A DNA stretch of 64,000 bases from Branchiostoma belcheri (GCF_001625305.1 NW_017803268.1:2151334-2215333), one strand, 5' to 3'. Counted from the stretch's first letter, positions 48,607 to 61,267 are shown. Notes: a model not told the origin generated them from the sequence alone. Made by a program: numbers and translations.

Positions 48607-50483
48607 TAAGGAGAAGAAACTTTTCCATTCATCAAAGGAGCTGATTTTTCATCATCAATTCTTGGTTTATTTTGTCTACTTCCACCATACAGAATAAAGC
48701 TTCATAATGGCTAATTTTGAGAGTCAATCAGTCATACTGGTTGTATTTACAGTTAAATGCTGGAAGAGATTTAAATTCAATCCAAGAATTTTTCAATAAG
48801 AATGCAGTCCTCCTTGCACCTTTCTTCCGAACTGCAGAAGTAGAGCATATGAAAACACTTATGTTTTCTCGTAACAAGAAATGAAGTACATATCAGACAA
48901 TATGTCATCCCTAAATTATGAGAAAACCATTAGAAAACATTGTTTTGTCTATCTCAATTAAAACCAATTAGTACTAATGTTTAGTAATTATTTACAGTCA
49001 ACCTTTTAGACCATGAAGGTCACAACATTACAGACAGACAAAACTACCATTATTGTGTAATACAATTCCAATTTCTTCTTTAGAAGATCTTACGACTAAC
49101 TAACAATGATGGTTTGTCTCAATAGCTTTGACATATTTCTTCATATACCACATTGAAAATTTGAACAGCTTGCTATTTATTAGATATTTTTCACAGACAC
49201 TTACATGCTTTTTTAAGTGTAAACAATCTATCAAATCTGTGTATACAAATACTTCACCTGCCCTTCCTCACAAAGCTTACAACTAACACCGTTGACTGTT
49301 AACTTTACACCTTTACCAACACAAGAGAGCAGTCAAGGTTATCACAACTATCAGGTCATACAACTCCAAGTTTACGTTTAACGGCTTTATCTTAGGGACA
49401 AACATACACAAAGGCGCTTCTCGGCCAAGGTCGCGCAAACTCCTGCAGGATCGACTTTCAAGGTCACCTGAACTTGAAGGTTAGAACGTGGACTGTGCTG
49501 TCTCTTGTTGACATGTATGGACAGTGCGTCATGAGGAATTAGGTACTAGCAGACGTAATGTCAGGAGTTTAAGCACTCAGTCCTTGACATCTGACTGTAG
49601 TCACTGTACTGTTATATTTTGGACAGAATCCATCAAGGTCTTAGCAGAAATTGGAGAGCTCAAAACTCTGGTAAGGATGCTTAGTTTCTCCCACAGGATT
49701 TTTACATGCTTGTGATTATTGGTAAGAGAAGGAAGCTGCAGTTTCAAAGGAGGCTGCTAGGGGGGCCTTGGTAGGGAAACCAAACAATCGATGGCTTTTT
49801 TTCAATGGTGAAACATGTCAATTAGCACACTTAATCTCTTAGTTATTTGTTTTCTAGAACCCTTCTTGAAAAACATACATGAACCTTGATCTTCAAGGCC
49901 TGTATACCTAAACTACGAGGTTCTAACAGCTTTCTACCATGTGTCAATGTCGTGCTGTTCTGTCCAATATTTGCCAGATTTGCTGGTCTTAAAAGACGTC
50001 ATTCTACGACACTTGAACAGTTGGCATGTAAGTTGTAACGCTATGTATACACATTACTGAAGGGCTGTAGAGCTGAGCTATCACAGTGTCACAAGTTACA
50101 CGAACATTAGTCACGATAGGTCTGCAAAGGAACAGGTTATTTGGACAAAACTTTATCAACTTTTTGTTAAAATTGTACCTCAATGCAAGGCAAAGTTTCA
50201 CATCAACTAAATAAGCTGACATTTAGTTATTTTCTTAAAATTTGTCATAAGTTATAGACCAATGCTTATGATTTCTAGGAGACATGGGTCACAGAAAGTG
50301 TTAAATACCCCTCCCAGAATGTAACTGATCACCGATTTGGGATTAGTAGTCCTTAACTAGTCCTTAACTTGTCAAGGTTGTCTGCTCAAAGCTTTTGGAA
50401 GGTCTCCAGTAAATCCTGAACTTGATCTACGCTTGACGGAGTCACCTTCCCTTTTCCGAAACGCATGCTTGCAGACCCTGCAT

Positions 50484-50695
50484 GAGGGCCTGCATGGGGG
50501 GGTAGTGATTATGAATTAAGCAAAATTTTCGCCGCCGACTATGAATTACGTTAAAGTCTCAGAGCTGATTACAACTTTACGCTTAGTGGCTGATGTACTA
50601 TTACGAATTACGTTGATTTTTGTGAAGGCTGCCTACGGATTACGTAGGCTAAAAAGGCCTGATTACGCCTTACGAAAAAGGGCATGCAGGCCCTC
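50484..50695 (+). repeat. 212-bp ATTACG-rich dispersed repeat, copy 2
   Basis: It has the ends GAGGGCCTGCA and TGCAGGCCCTC (perfect inverted 11-mers). The interior aligns throughout with 47530-47741 in the same orientation, and the length is identical. Confidence 0.8.
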
Positions 50696-51019
50696 CTGTA
50701 TTTAATCCACACAGTTGAACCTGAGGAATTCTACCAGCTGTAGCTCCCGTGCACAGCATGTTTCAGCAGAGTTTAATACTAGTAGTACTTTGTGACAGAT
50801 ACTCTGCACTGTTGAGTGGTACAAAGCACACAGGACATGTGGTGCCAACCTGCACTGACTCAAGCAAACTAACCTTACTGACTCCTAATTGCATAACTGG
50901 TAAAGTGCCACATGGCCAGTAAGTCAGTTTTACGTGAGCTGTACCAGATACTTCTTCTTTACATTGCAAATAGAAAACTGATAGTTTATGAGCAATGCAC
51001 AGAGCCTGGGTACCATCCT

Positions 51020-51124
51020 GGTTAGTTTACGTACGCTCCCACAGTCGCTACCAATGAACCGGGAACTACCGACCAACCAAAAACGGTAGTAGGTAGCGAC
51101 TGTGGGACCGAACGTAAACTAACC
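51020..51124. mobile_element. Short palindromic element
   Basis: The inverted arms GGTTAGTTTACGTACGCTCC and the matching right arm surround a spacer containing a second nested inverted pair (GGTAGCGACTGTGGG). The outer flank GCCTGGGTACCATCCTGGTT recurs, reverse-complemented, at about 35041-35090, so it is a dispersed family. Confidence 0.65.
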
Positions 51125-52558
51125 TGCTATACTGCACACTGAAGAAATTCTACTTTTCAAAAACTTTTGTCTAAATGACTTACAGTGTTTGCCCCAAAGG
51201 ACTAAAATCACTAACATTAGCATGCAAATTCAGTAAAGCTAGAACTAATCCTCTGACCTCATAATTCTGTGTGGATTGCTTTACCAATAGACTACTGTAT
51301 ATAAGGTATAAATATACCAGCAACCCATGATAAAGTTAATATGGAACAATGTTAGCGTAGCCAGCAATTGTGATTCTATATCAACAACACAGCATTATAT
51401 TACATACACAAGGGTATTGATGCTTTCTTCTATTACCAACATGAAAAAAATGTTTTGGTTGCTCACATTGATTAAATCACAGGGTTTCCTGAACACAGAA
51501 TTGTAGTAATACATTGTGGAAGAACTTTTGCATTACATCATTGCCAACTTAAAAGTGTGACAAAACACAGGCAAAACTCCTTAACCATGAACTACACTAG
51601 TACCTCAACACAATGGAATTTTGCCTAAGTCCACCATACAGCTAAGCTGAAGCAGTCTTTCTTTTCTCTGATAGTCTTTTATCTTCCTGAGTTTTGTAAT
51701 TTGAAGTCACCACCACCAATTTCAAATCAAAAGGGTTCTAGAAATAATGCATGCACATACATGTACACTACAGCAAACTTTTGACTTGGGCTTTCAAATA
51801 TTGCAAAGTTTGAAACGAAAAGAATGTTCACCCAATATTCCCAGAGAAAGACTGTTACACCTGATATACCACCAAAATTAGGTACTTAAATCATTTCAAT
51901 GACACTTCTATTCCAAGAAACATCAGACAAGCAAACTCCCCTAGCCTACTGTAACAACTTGTATCTCTGAAGTTAAGAATTGGCAAGGAAAAGGAAAAAA
52001 GGATTGACTTACCTGTCCAAAAAGTCAAACGGCACAAGCCTCAAGTCCCAGTTTTCCCTTCCTCTAAGGAAATAGAAGACTAGCGCTCTAGTGTCGGCAC
52101 AAGGCCACCGCTAATTCTTTAAGCACACATGGCACACTACTTGCCAGCAAATGTGAAATTTCAGCCGCCTGACAGCAAGGCATTGTGGGAAGGCTGTGTT
52201 CTATCACTGTCAAGTTGTATTTGCGGTGCATGTGTGCCGATTGGCAGGACAATTGGTTTAGAGGGGTCAGACACAGAAGAAGGTTAGATCCTTTTTGCTA
52301 AGCAAACACACTTAGGTCTGCCACTTGAGTAAAGTATGTAAAGAGACATCTTCCTTTCAGCGACAACATGTCATTTCTAGGTCTGGAACCTACCATTTTT
52401 GCAATACAGGGGTTGGAGATCTATAAGAATTCAAGAACTATATTCTATGTTTGTACTAAGAACCTTTCTACCATTACTACTCTATCGATGACGAAGGTTT
52501 CATGCCAAAGTTTTTTCACTATCATTTTCAATCCAACTCAGACTATAAAAGGTGTGAT

Positions 52559-52597
52559 TACCTTCGCCAAGAAGGTTATGTTTTCAGAGGCGTTCGT

Positions 52598-52638
<41 letters not shown>

Positions 52639-53458
52639 CACGATAACTCAAGAACGCCTGGATGGATTGTCTTGATATTTGGTAGGTGTGTAGGTCTTGA
52701 TGAGACGTGGAACTGATTAGATTTTGGGCCCCCTAGCGGCTTCTTATGGTACTGCAGCTGAACTTCCGGTTTTGATATCTCGTGATGTAGACATGCTAGG
52801 CTGACGAAATTTAGATGGTAGGTAGCTCTTGTGCTGGGGAACAAGTGACGTGAGTTTGGGCCCCCTAGCGGCTTGCTCTGGAACTGCAGGGGCATTAGTT
52901 TTAAAATGTTTAAAGGCGGATAATTCAAGAACCCATTAATGGATCGTCGTGATTTTTGGCATGCAGGTAGCTGAAGTGATGCTTGACATAATGATATTAC
53001 AATTATGCAAATATTAATGTAATTTGCATCATTAATGAGGAAATTCTATAAATCAGCTGCATTCCATGATAGGACTATTCAAGCTTGTGACATATGTAAT
53101 TCAGAACGGCAGAAATACAGGCAGATATCGATTATGCAAATAAAGACTTAATTTGCATAATTAATGAGAAAATGTTAGAATTACATATTCGGTAATGTGA
53201 GGAATTTCATACTTGGGATATTTGAAAGTTATGTGAAGGTGAACATAATAAAACATAACTTATTCAAATAAGGACCTCATTTGCATGATTTATGAGGACA
53301 TGCTATAATGGCATGCATTGATAAGATAAGACTGTCTTCTGGTGTAGAATATGATCAACAGATATAATTGATGCGATATAGGATCCTATTTGCACAATTA
53401 GGGGGATTTTAATCTATAATTTCTTAGTCATAAAGGCTAACATCATTTGGCGAAGGTA
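52559..53458. repeat. 900-bp dispersed repeat with TACCTTCGCCAA ends and octamer modules
   Basis: The inverted ends are TACCTTCGCCAA and TTGGCGAAGGTA. From left to right it has a TG microsatellite, two modules with GGGCCCCCTAGCGGCTT (about 52727 and 52858), then three modules with ATGCAAAT- or TTCAAAT-type and ATTTGCAT inverted pairs at roughly 130-bp spacing (about 53004, 53134, 53262) and a weaker fourth near 53378. I infer a non-autonomous transposable element. No clear target duplication was found. Confidence 0.65.
52603..52634 (+). repeat. TG dinucleotide microsatellite
   Basis: It is an uninterrupted TG run of about 16 units, located inside the 52559-53458 repeat. Confidence 0.95.
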
Positions 53459-54502
53459 TGAGATCGTGGAACTCTAGTTTTTGACAAAGGTTGTCTCACA
53501 TTCTCATAATTTTTTTTCTGGTCCTAAGGAATTGAGGATGAAATGCCTTTGCATTCTTACAGCAGCCACAACCAGCTGGCCAAATGTTTCCCAGCTTTAC
53601 TACTTATCCACGTACATTCTTCAAAAAGTATACAACATCAGACAAGCATAGAAAAATTTTACCGAGGAGTAATACCACAAAACTGTGGAATAAAATTAGG
53701 CACAAAAAGAAGTAGACCAGCTATGACTGCTAATTTTGCAGTTTTCTAAATAAGCATAATCATCATTTTGCTTAGAAAGCCTATTTTTTCTTTAAAAAGT
53801 TGTACGATATTCTTTTGAAAAAAAAAAAGAAGTTGGGTATACATATATGTGCTGTAAGCCATGACAATGTTCACTGCAACAGAAGAACGGTCTCCCCCAC
53901 CCAATTGCAAGCTGGGCCCAGTCAGTGTCAACTACCCAGTGAAGAGCAGGTTTAGATGGTGGGGCAGATGTGTAGTGTAAACCTCACAGAACACATGGCA
54001 GATCCTCACCACCACTTATCATTGCCTTGTTTGGTCCCTGTTGCGATTTCTGTGGACTTGGCTTATCTGTAGCTCAGCAGGCGACCAACAAGCCCTCTGG
54101 ACATCTGGGACCTGTCTCTTACACCTGTTAGTTACAACCTACAGGCTGGAGTACAGTCTTAGGGCCATCTTACAAGATATAACAGTATTAATCTCTAATT
54201 ACAGAAACGAAGTCCCACGAGAATCTAATCTCTGGCTGGCCAAATCCTAACGGCTATCTAGCGTTATCTAGCATTATCTAGCGCAACGTTTCAGATGTAC
54301 AAACAATTTTCATTTCTAAAGTTGAAATACAACTGTATAAATGAACTGAAACTTCCTCATAAAGATGAGCTGCACCTTTTCAGCCAAACCATCACTTCTT
54401 TAAACAGGGTAATTCAAGATAAAGAAATTACTGATGGAATACTGAAGCATATACAAAGCTCCACACTAATAAAACTTGGGGGCAAAATGTTTGTGGAACT
54501 AA

Positions 54503-55374
54503 GACCCGGTTTACACGACGACAAAAACCTGGCGTACGATAATGGCGTACGCACGCGATCGTACGACAATTGCGTACGACCATTTTTTCCAGCGTGTAAA
54601 CCGGCCCCACCTATCGTACGCACCTATCGTACGAAATTTGCGTACGCCACCTCGAAGGCAGGCGTACGATCGTGTACGATCGCCCAGCGGGGAGTCAGGA
54701 TGCCTTCCCGCCTCGTGTAAACGCGACTGATCGTACGAACGGCGTTCGCAAGCACTTCCCTGTTGCAGGAGGTCAGGGGTCATATGCAAATTCCATTCTT
54801 CTTGAAGTTCTTCTCGCGCCTGTGAAAACCCACGCCGTGTTACTGATCTTTACTCTGTTTTCTCTGATCCGTTTCGGTTTTCCTTTTGTTTTTTTATCGT
54901 ATTTGATTTGTTTGTTGTTTTGCTGAGCCTGTTTGCTCGCGACTGCCGCAACTGACCATGGCAGAAGTGCGCAATAGCTCTAACTGTCACGTTCCCACAC
55001 TGACCGATCGATCCCGCCTTGAGCTTGAATGATTGCAATGACTGCAAAAATTGCTGCCCGTTGGATCTCATGGTACCGCTCCCTGCGACGTCCAACCCTT
55101 CTTCTACGCAATGCCCGGCGACGCAAGTACATCCGCGAAAAGAAGAATAGCAACATCTGACGCATGAAAAACAGAAAAAGAGCCTGTTCTCCCGCCATTT
55201 TGAAAATAGCGCTATGTCAAAGCTCGCGGCGGGTCAAATGGGGTCACAATAGTGTGGAGCGCTGCGGGAGTCCCGGCGCTGTCCGTCCCGCTCCGTGTAA
55301 ACCGAAACGGACGTACGATCGCGTGCGTACGCCATTATCGTACGCCAGGTTTTTGTCGTCGTGTAAACCGGGTC
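54503..55374. mobile_element. PIF/Harbinger-like DNA transposon with 63-bp perfect TIRs
   Basis: Positions 54503-54565 and 55312-55374 are perfect inverted repeats starting GACCCGGTTTACACGACGAC. TAA flanks both ends (54500-54502 and 55375-55377). A 5-bp CTAAG reading with slightly shorter ends is also possible. The sub-terminal regions are dense in CGTACG and GTGTAAAC motifs on both sides, possible transposase sites. The 872-bp element is too short for a full transposase but keeps an Arg-rich open frame near its right end (54980-55198, minus). Its GC and CpG content stands out from the surroundings, which suggests recent arrival. Confidence 0.88.
54980..55198 (-). pseudogene. Arg-rich open frame inside the Harbinger-like element, possible transposase N-terminal remnant
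   Basis: This 72-codon open frame starts MAGEQALFLFFMRQMLLFF and has an Arg-rich run (YLRRRALRRRRVGRRRERYH) at about residues 23-42. Hydrophobic-then-Arg-rich N-termini occur in some Harbinger transposases, so a truncated transposase is plausible. No catalytic DDE residues are present. It might also be a chance frame. Confidence 0.35.
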
Positions 55375-58300
55375 TAAGACTTGTGGCAGTAAAAAATTTC
55401 AAAACCTAACTTCATATCAAATTTGGAAATACTACAAAAAACACAATCACAATGTGTCTATATTGACTCCTTGTGCTATTAGCTAACCTTACCAGGTTAG
55501 ACTCTTCAACAAAGATGGCATGCTATTTATCTAGACATTGTCATTTGGACTGTAACACTATCTTATGGGAAAGTACTCAGTTTTGGCTTCCGCTGAAGCT
55601 TCTTGGAATGGTATAAGTTTTTTACTGAAAACAATTTAAGCACATGACATTACAGTTTTCCTTTGGATGACACATCTTGGAACTAATTGTAAATGATTAT
55701 AAACATTGCTTTTTCCTTGGGTCATGTGGGTAGGGAAATCTACAATCAACAAGTAATTTTGCCTTGAAAGTCACATGACCTTTCCTCAGTCATGTGACCT
55801 ATCCTGACCAATCAGTGCATGTGTGGCTGATTTCCAGCCGGCACACCTCAAACTTGACTTTCATGGTTTTCACCACTGCATAACGTAACTGTCAACAGCG
55901 AATTCCTGCCTTTTGCCGCGAACTTGAACTAAAGGAATGTATTGTCTGCAGGTTTTCAAGGGAAACGCTAATCTTGCAATCAAAGATGGCTTCCACATGG
56001 GACCCTAGATCACTTACTTCCAATTATGCTCAGCCAGGAAAAATAATGAGACAAGACTGTCTGGTCACCCCCATGAGATCACCTGGAGTCATCCCAATTT
56101 GTGGTGAGAGAGGAACAAATCAATGACTCGGGGATCAACCAACTTTGTGTTTGGGGAATTAAGTGTTAAAAATCATAACTGCAGAGGCACCATTTTGTCT
56201 AAATAATGCCTTGATGCCATATTCTAGTCAGCGTCTGTCTTTCTGTCGTTTGAAAGAGATTTCGCTAGCTGATCAAGATTTCAAATTTTGCCCAATCTGT
56301 CATTTTTGACGAAAAAAATTGGCATGTAAAGATATAGAATTATTAGAAAAAGATTTCATTCAACTTAAAGCTTAGTCTACCAGCAAAATTTGCCAATCAA
56401 AATGCAAGAAATAGCATTTCAGGGGGTCAAGATTTCAAAATCTTTCTTTAAAGTTTCTGGGGGAACATGTCCCTGGACTTTCCTAGAATTGTGAAGCCTT
56501 GCGCCTTTAGACAGACCTTCCTTGTATTGTAGACTGGTGAAGGTTAGATATCCAGGTAATAAGATATGCCCAAAATCAGTTATTCAAGCAACTGCAACTG
56601 GATGATTTTGGAAACGGTCAGACGTTTCATATTGTAGAACCTGTCCCTATCCACACACATATAACATGGACAGTCCCTGGCTGTCAGAAGTGGACAGCAG
56701 TCATGACTGTGAGGGTCAGATTGCTGCAGTAACAGAGGCACCCTGATAACCCAGATGACCCCAGATCAGTCTAAAGATAGTCAGGAAGCTATTAATACCA
56801 GTTGGAAACCTTTGACTTTGTACACAAGGACGGGCCATACAAGTCTGATTTCTGTGGCCCTCACCATGCCTTCTACCCTCCCCCAAAAAACAAAAACAAA
56901 AGAAATATCCCACATACATGTACTATAATTTATAAAATCTGTCAAAAACAGAAAATCTGTGTTAAACAGGATTTTCTATTGATTTTTTGCATACGTGTGA
57001 ATTTTCAGAAAAGTTTCCAAATAAAAACAAAATTCTGATATGTCTTCTTTCTACCAATGGTTAAGAAGAATGTCATTTCAATTTTATGACTTTTTGCTGA
57101 AATTGGCAATCATATCGTTATACACAAATCTTCAAGAAGTCATTTAGTTTTAAAGCCACAGGGTGATGCTGCAAAAGCATCGCTCAGCTAGAAACATTAA
57201 ATGACTCTGTTGCATATGACCAAATGTGCATGTTTCTACCTTTCAAAAATAAAAGGCAAAACACACAACTTATTTGTTACCTCCTTTCCATCCAACAACT
57301 GAACAAAAAAAAACACATTTGACACTGCCATCTCTTCATAACAAGAAACCAACTCGCAAACATCACAAAATTTAGTTCAGTATAAACCTATATCAACATG
57401 TAGTCTAGCCCATTCAAACCCCAAAGACCCCCAATATGACACTGACCACATTACCTTGTGAAGTGAAGTGTATTCAGTCCTCACCCTGCTGGCCTCCCTT
57501 CAGCCATGTCAGCCAAAAACTGCTACATCTGTTACCCACAATCCAACACTGCTGCCTGAAATTCTATTCTAATTCCTACCACCTGGGAATATAATGTAAT
57601 TACCTCTTAATTCATTAGCTCAACCCCAGCCTCCCCTCTGGTCTGCCTTATCCAGAAAATTACTCCAAGCAATCACCCAGAGAATCCTCTCAGGAACTTT
57701 ACTTGGTTAGAGCTGAATTAGCACTAATCAGATTAAGAGTTGATCAAAATAGAGCCAACATCAGATACATGTGTCCAGGACTTGATTGAGTATGTTGGGC
57801 TGCACAGGCTCTACATCTGTCATGTAAAATATCATTCTCCTAAATTGGAAACAGTGAAATGTTAAAGTTGTGCCAGGCCTCACCAGGTGATTGTGATTTG
57901 AGTTGCGGGACCCCTTGTTGGCTACGAAGCTATTAAAATCCTATAACAGATTCTATAAACCACTAGCAGGTATGTTTTAGGAGTTTTCAGAATTCCAACA
58001 TAAAGTAGAAACAAACATTTCTTCCTGAAACAATTGATTAAGATATCATGATGCTACAGCACCAAAATGAATTGGAACCAACTTCGTCATACCTTTTGTT
58101 GTAGTAAAATTTGTTCTTTTTTCATATCTCCAATGAAAAGATCTGTCAACTGAACCTACAAGTTTAAAAGGTTACTCCTTTCTCTCATTCTTTCTTGAAC
58201 AAGTTGTAACAAAGTACATGTCTTGGGCTTAGTATGGGCTAGACTGAAAGGTTCTTACCTTCAACAAGTGACCTTCCCTTTTCTTCCAACAGTATCTTCT

Positions 58301-58532
58301 GCTCATCTCCCAGCAGTAGCCTATCACTTCAAAGCTCTCATATCTTCAATCTTCCTAAATTTGCTGTCTGCCATCTTAATCTAACACACTTGACTCATAA
58401 CACAATGATTGACGCTTGTGCGAACCTTTTGTGTTTACGACGTCATGGTCAAACAGAAAAGGAATGTTAATCTTACCTTACTCACTTTAAATCTTACTTT
58501 ACCTTAAAAGACGATATATAATGCTGAGATAA

Positions 58533-58892
58533 GGCCACATCAATTTAATTTCTTGGTTAACGGATTCGCCGCTTCATTTTTTTCTGATTTGCAAATAAAA
58601 ATAAAAATTCAGAATCAACTGTAAAATGCTCATCTTTTGCCCTGAACAGTTGGAAACAGTCCTTTACATCCTAGTTGTTACAGTTGTTCCATCTTTCAAT
58701 GCAATGGTATCATTAAAAGTTCAAAATTTATTGTTTAAATTTTGAACCAGCCTGGTGTGTCGACTTTATGGCTCCTATCGTACCATTTTGGGCCATAATA
58801 GGATGCCTAGGCCTGTTTTTATTTTTTTCGCCCGCCCGCTCCATTACTTTTCTAGAAAAATCCGTTAACCAAGAAATTAAATTGGTGTGGCC
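58533..58892 (+). mobile_element. PIF/Harbinger-like MITE, GGCCACACC family, copy 4
   Basis: The inverted ends GGCCACA(T/C)CAATTTAATTT run on into TCTTGGTTAACGGATT and are flanked by TAA (58530-58532 and 58893-58895). The interior is highly similar to copy 1 at 31366-31734. Confidence 0.92.
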
Positions 58893-59888
58893 TAAGCATC
58901 TTTAAATAAACTGCTCTGGTTCTTAAGTTAAGATGTAATTTTTCACGTCAGGTTAACAGGTGTTCATGATTTAACTCTCTCTTCGGGTGTTACTCTTCTG
59001 ACACTGTTAACTTCTACCAGACCAACGTAATCACTGCATGCCAAATTCTATCTCACACATCTTGCAAGATACTTTTGAACAAGCTGTTTCACATTATAAC
59101 TCCATTATTGATATCTCCAATTCATCAGATCTATATCAATAATCAGGTTTTTCAATAACGCATGATTAGACAATATGAGAATTTGATTGAAGCTCATGAT
59201 GGCAATATGGTCAAGTTTTGGTATCATTCTATCAATATTGCAAAAGTAATATCTTACTATAATGACAATTGATACCAATTCATTGGGCAATTAACATCTG
59301 GGCACAAAATAAAGCAAAGAAAGATTGCATATTCTTTGCCAATCTCAGAATCAACTTCAGAATCAAGTTCAGTATACTAAAAACAAGGTTTTAAAGTCCT
59401 TTTTTCTGGGGTATCAGCAGAACATAAAATCAACACAGGAAACAGCCCCAAGGAGGCCAATCAGGCTGGTTTGTATGTTTAGAAGAGACTGAAGACAGCC
59501 TCTGATCAATGGTTTATTTTCTTGGCATGGCAGGGTGTGCTGTCTCTCAGGTCTGGGCTCATCAACTGTCTAACTCCCAACAGGTGTCCCTCTTTGTTTT
59601 GAAAATACTGTCTGGCCTCAAACAACAACAAAACATTCCTCTGGTCACCCCAGTGTCAGCTGAAGATGGGGCGGCCATGTTGTTTTATAACATAGTCTGA
59701 AGCATCTGTCAATCACTTGTAGAGAGGACAAGGATAGGCAATTAATTAGACAGAAAACATCAATATACAATTTGTAGAGTTCCTAAGAACTTTGTCTGTG
59801 ATTTCTTTTAAGCTTTGATTTTGACCTGGAAATCTCTAAGAGTCAAAAGACTTTGAGTTATACGGACAATGATATTGTTTCAACATAA

Positions 59889-60301
59889 GGCCACAGCAAG
59901 TAAATCTTATGGATGACATCCTCCGTAGATTCCAAATCTAATGCGTGCGGGCGAAAAAAAAACAAGGCGGGCCGAAAAAAACAAGATTCCTACATTTTTA
60001 AATTTTGACTCAATCATTGTACAAATGGTTTTGATTCAGTGGGAACATCACATATACACAGCCAACATCACATATCTCTGCATCAAAGTAAGAAACAAAA
60101 CATTAAATCAGAGCCTTTTCTTGTCTCCTCCCTTCATAGTTATCTGCCATCCACCTTCCGGCATGGCAACAGACATCTTTGCCCATTTTCGGCATATTGA
60201 CCACTGTCAGAAGGCAACAAAATTTCTTGTTTTTTTTTCCAAAATCAGGCAAAAATTAATGCGCGCAGTGATGTCATCCATAAAATTTACTTGCTGTGGC
60301 C
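59889..60301. mobile_element. PIF/Harbinger-like MITE, GGCCACAGC variant
   Basis: The inverted ends GGCCACAGCAAGTAAATCTT and ATGGATGACATC (one mismatch in the arm) are flanked by TAA (59886-59888 and 60302-60304). The ATGGATGACATC segment is shared with the element at 28872-29349. The GCGGGCGAAAAA segment is shared with the GGCCACACC family. Confidence 0.9.
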
Positions 60302-61267
60302 TAATCAATCTTATTTGTATTACTGAATGTCATCCTTCTTTGTCTCTTATACACTCGTTACTCTATATACTGGATCCATTTGGAAATAAACTTTATAAGT
60401 TTGATAGGCTGCCTGGTTTCGTTATGACGAAATAAATAGATATGAGTAAAGAACAGAATTTTTTCATTGCACCTCTGCTTGGGGAGTAACATAGTGCATG
60501 TGGCTGACTGTCTGTCTCAAAACTTGGCTCAGCTCTGCTGACTTTATGTCCTCTCCAAGCCCAAGCAGTATTTCTGACAACCACACCCTTTCAAAAGGCC
60601 AAAGGCAACAGAATTGAAGGTTGCCAACTCATACAGTGCTGCCCTTATCCACAAGATGGTGGTGACTGATAGTGTAGTGATTTCTTGGCTGCCCTGCAAA
60701 TATATATCTCTCCATCGTTTCTCCTCCATTGCTCACAGCAGTGTTATGATTGATGACGGCAAGTGTGAAGTACATCCTAATTCCGAGCGCCCCCCCCCCT
60801 TCTAGGGCTGTTGCCAGCTCTAGATGTCTACCCATCATCACAGTATGCCCATGATCACATCCCAACAAAATTTGATCCAGGGTACCTTTCAATCACATGA
60901 CAACGATGAAATGGCCATAATTTCTGTAGGTCAAGATCTAGAGCAATATGTCAAGTCAAAGGAGAGATGGAAGCCTCTGATAGGGCGGTTTCGTATTATT
61001 TACCACAGGAACCTGATATTTATATTTCAACTAACGAACCACCACGATAAAACTGGTAGTTAAGTCTGTAATGTCAAGTGCCTATTTCACATTCTAAGGC
61101 AAGTTCATATCATTCTTGGAACTATTAATATTTGTAGAGCGATAATCCACATGTCTATCTGCTTTGCCTTGGGGAAGCAGTGAGGAAAACTGGTTACTAG
61201 TATCATGAAAGCATGATGCTCGATCTAGTGTCATACTTTGACATACTCTGACCAAGACAACTCAACC

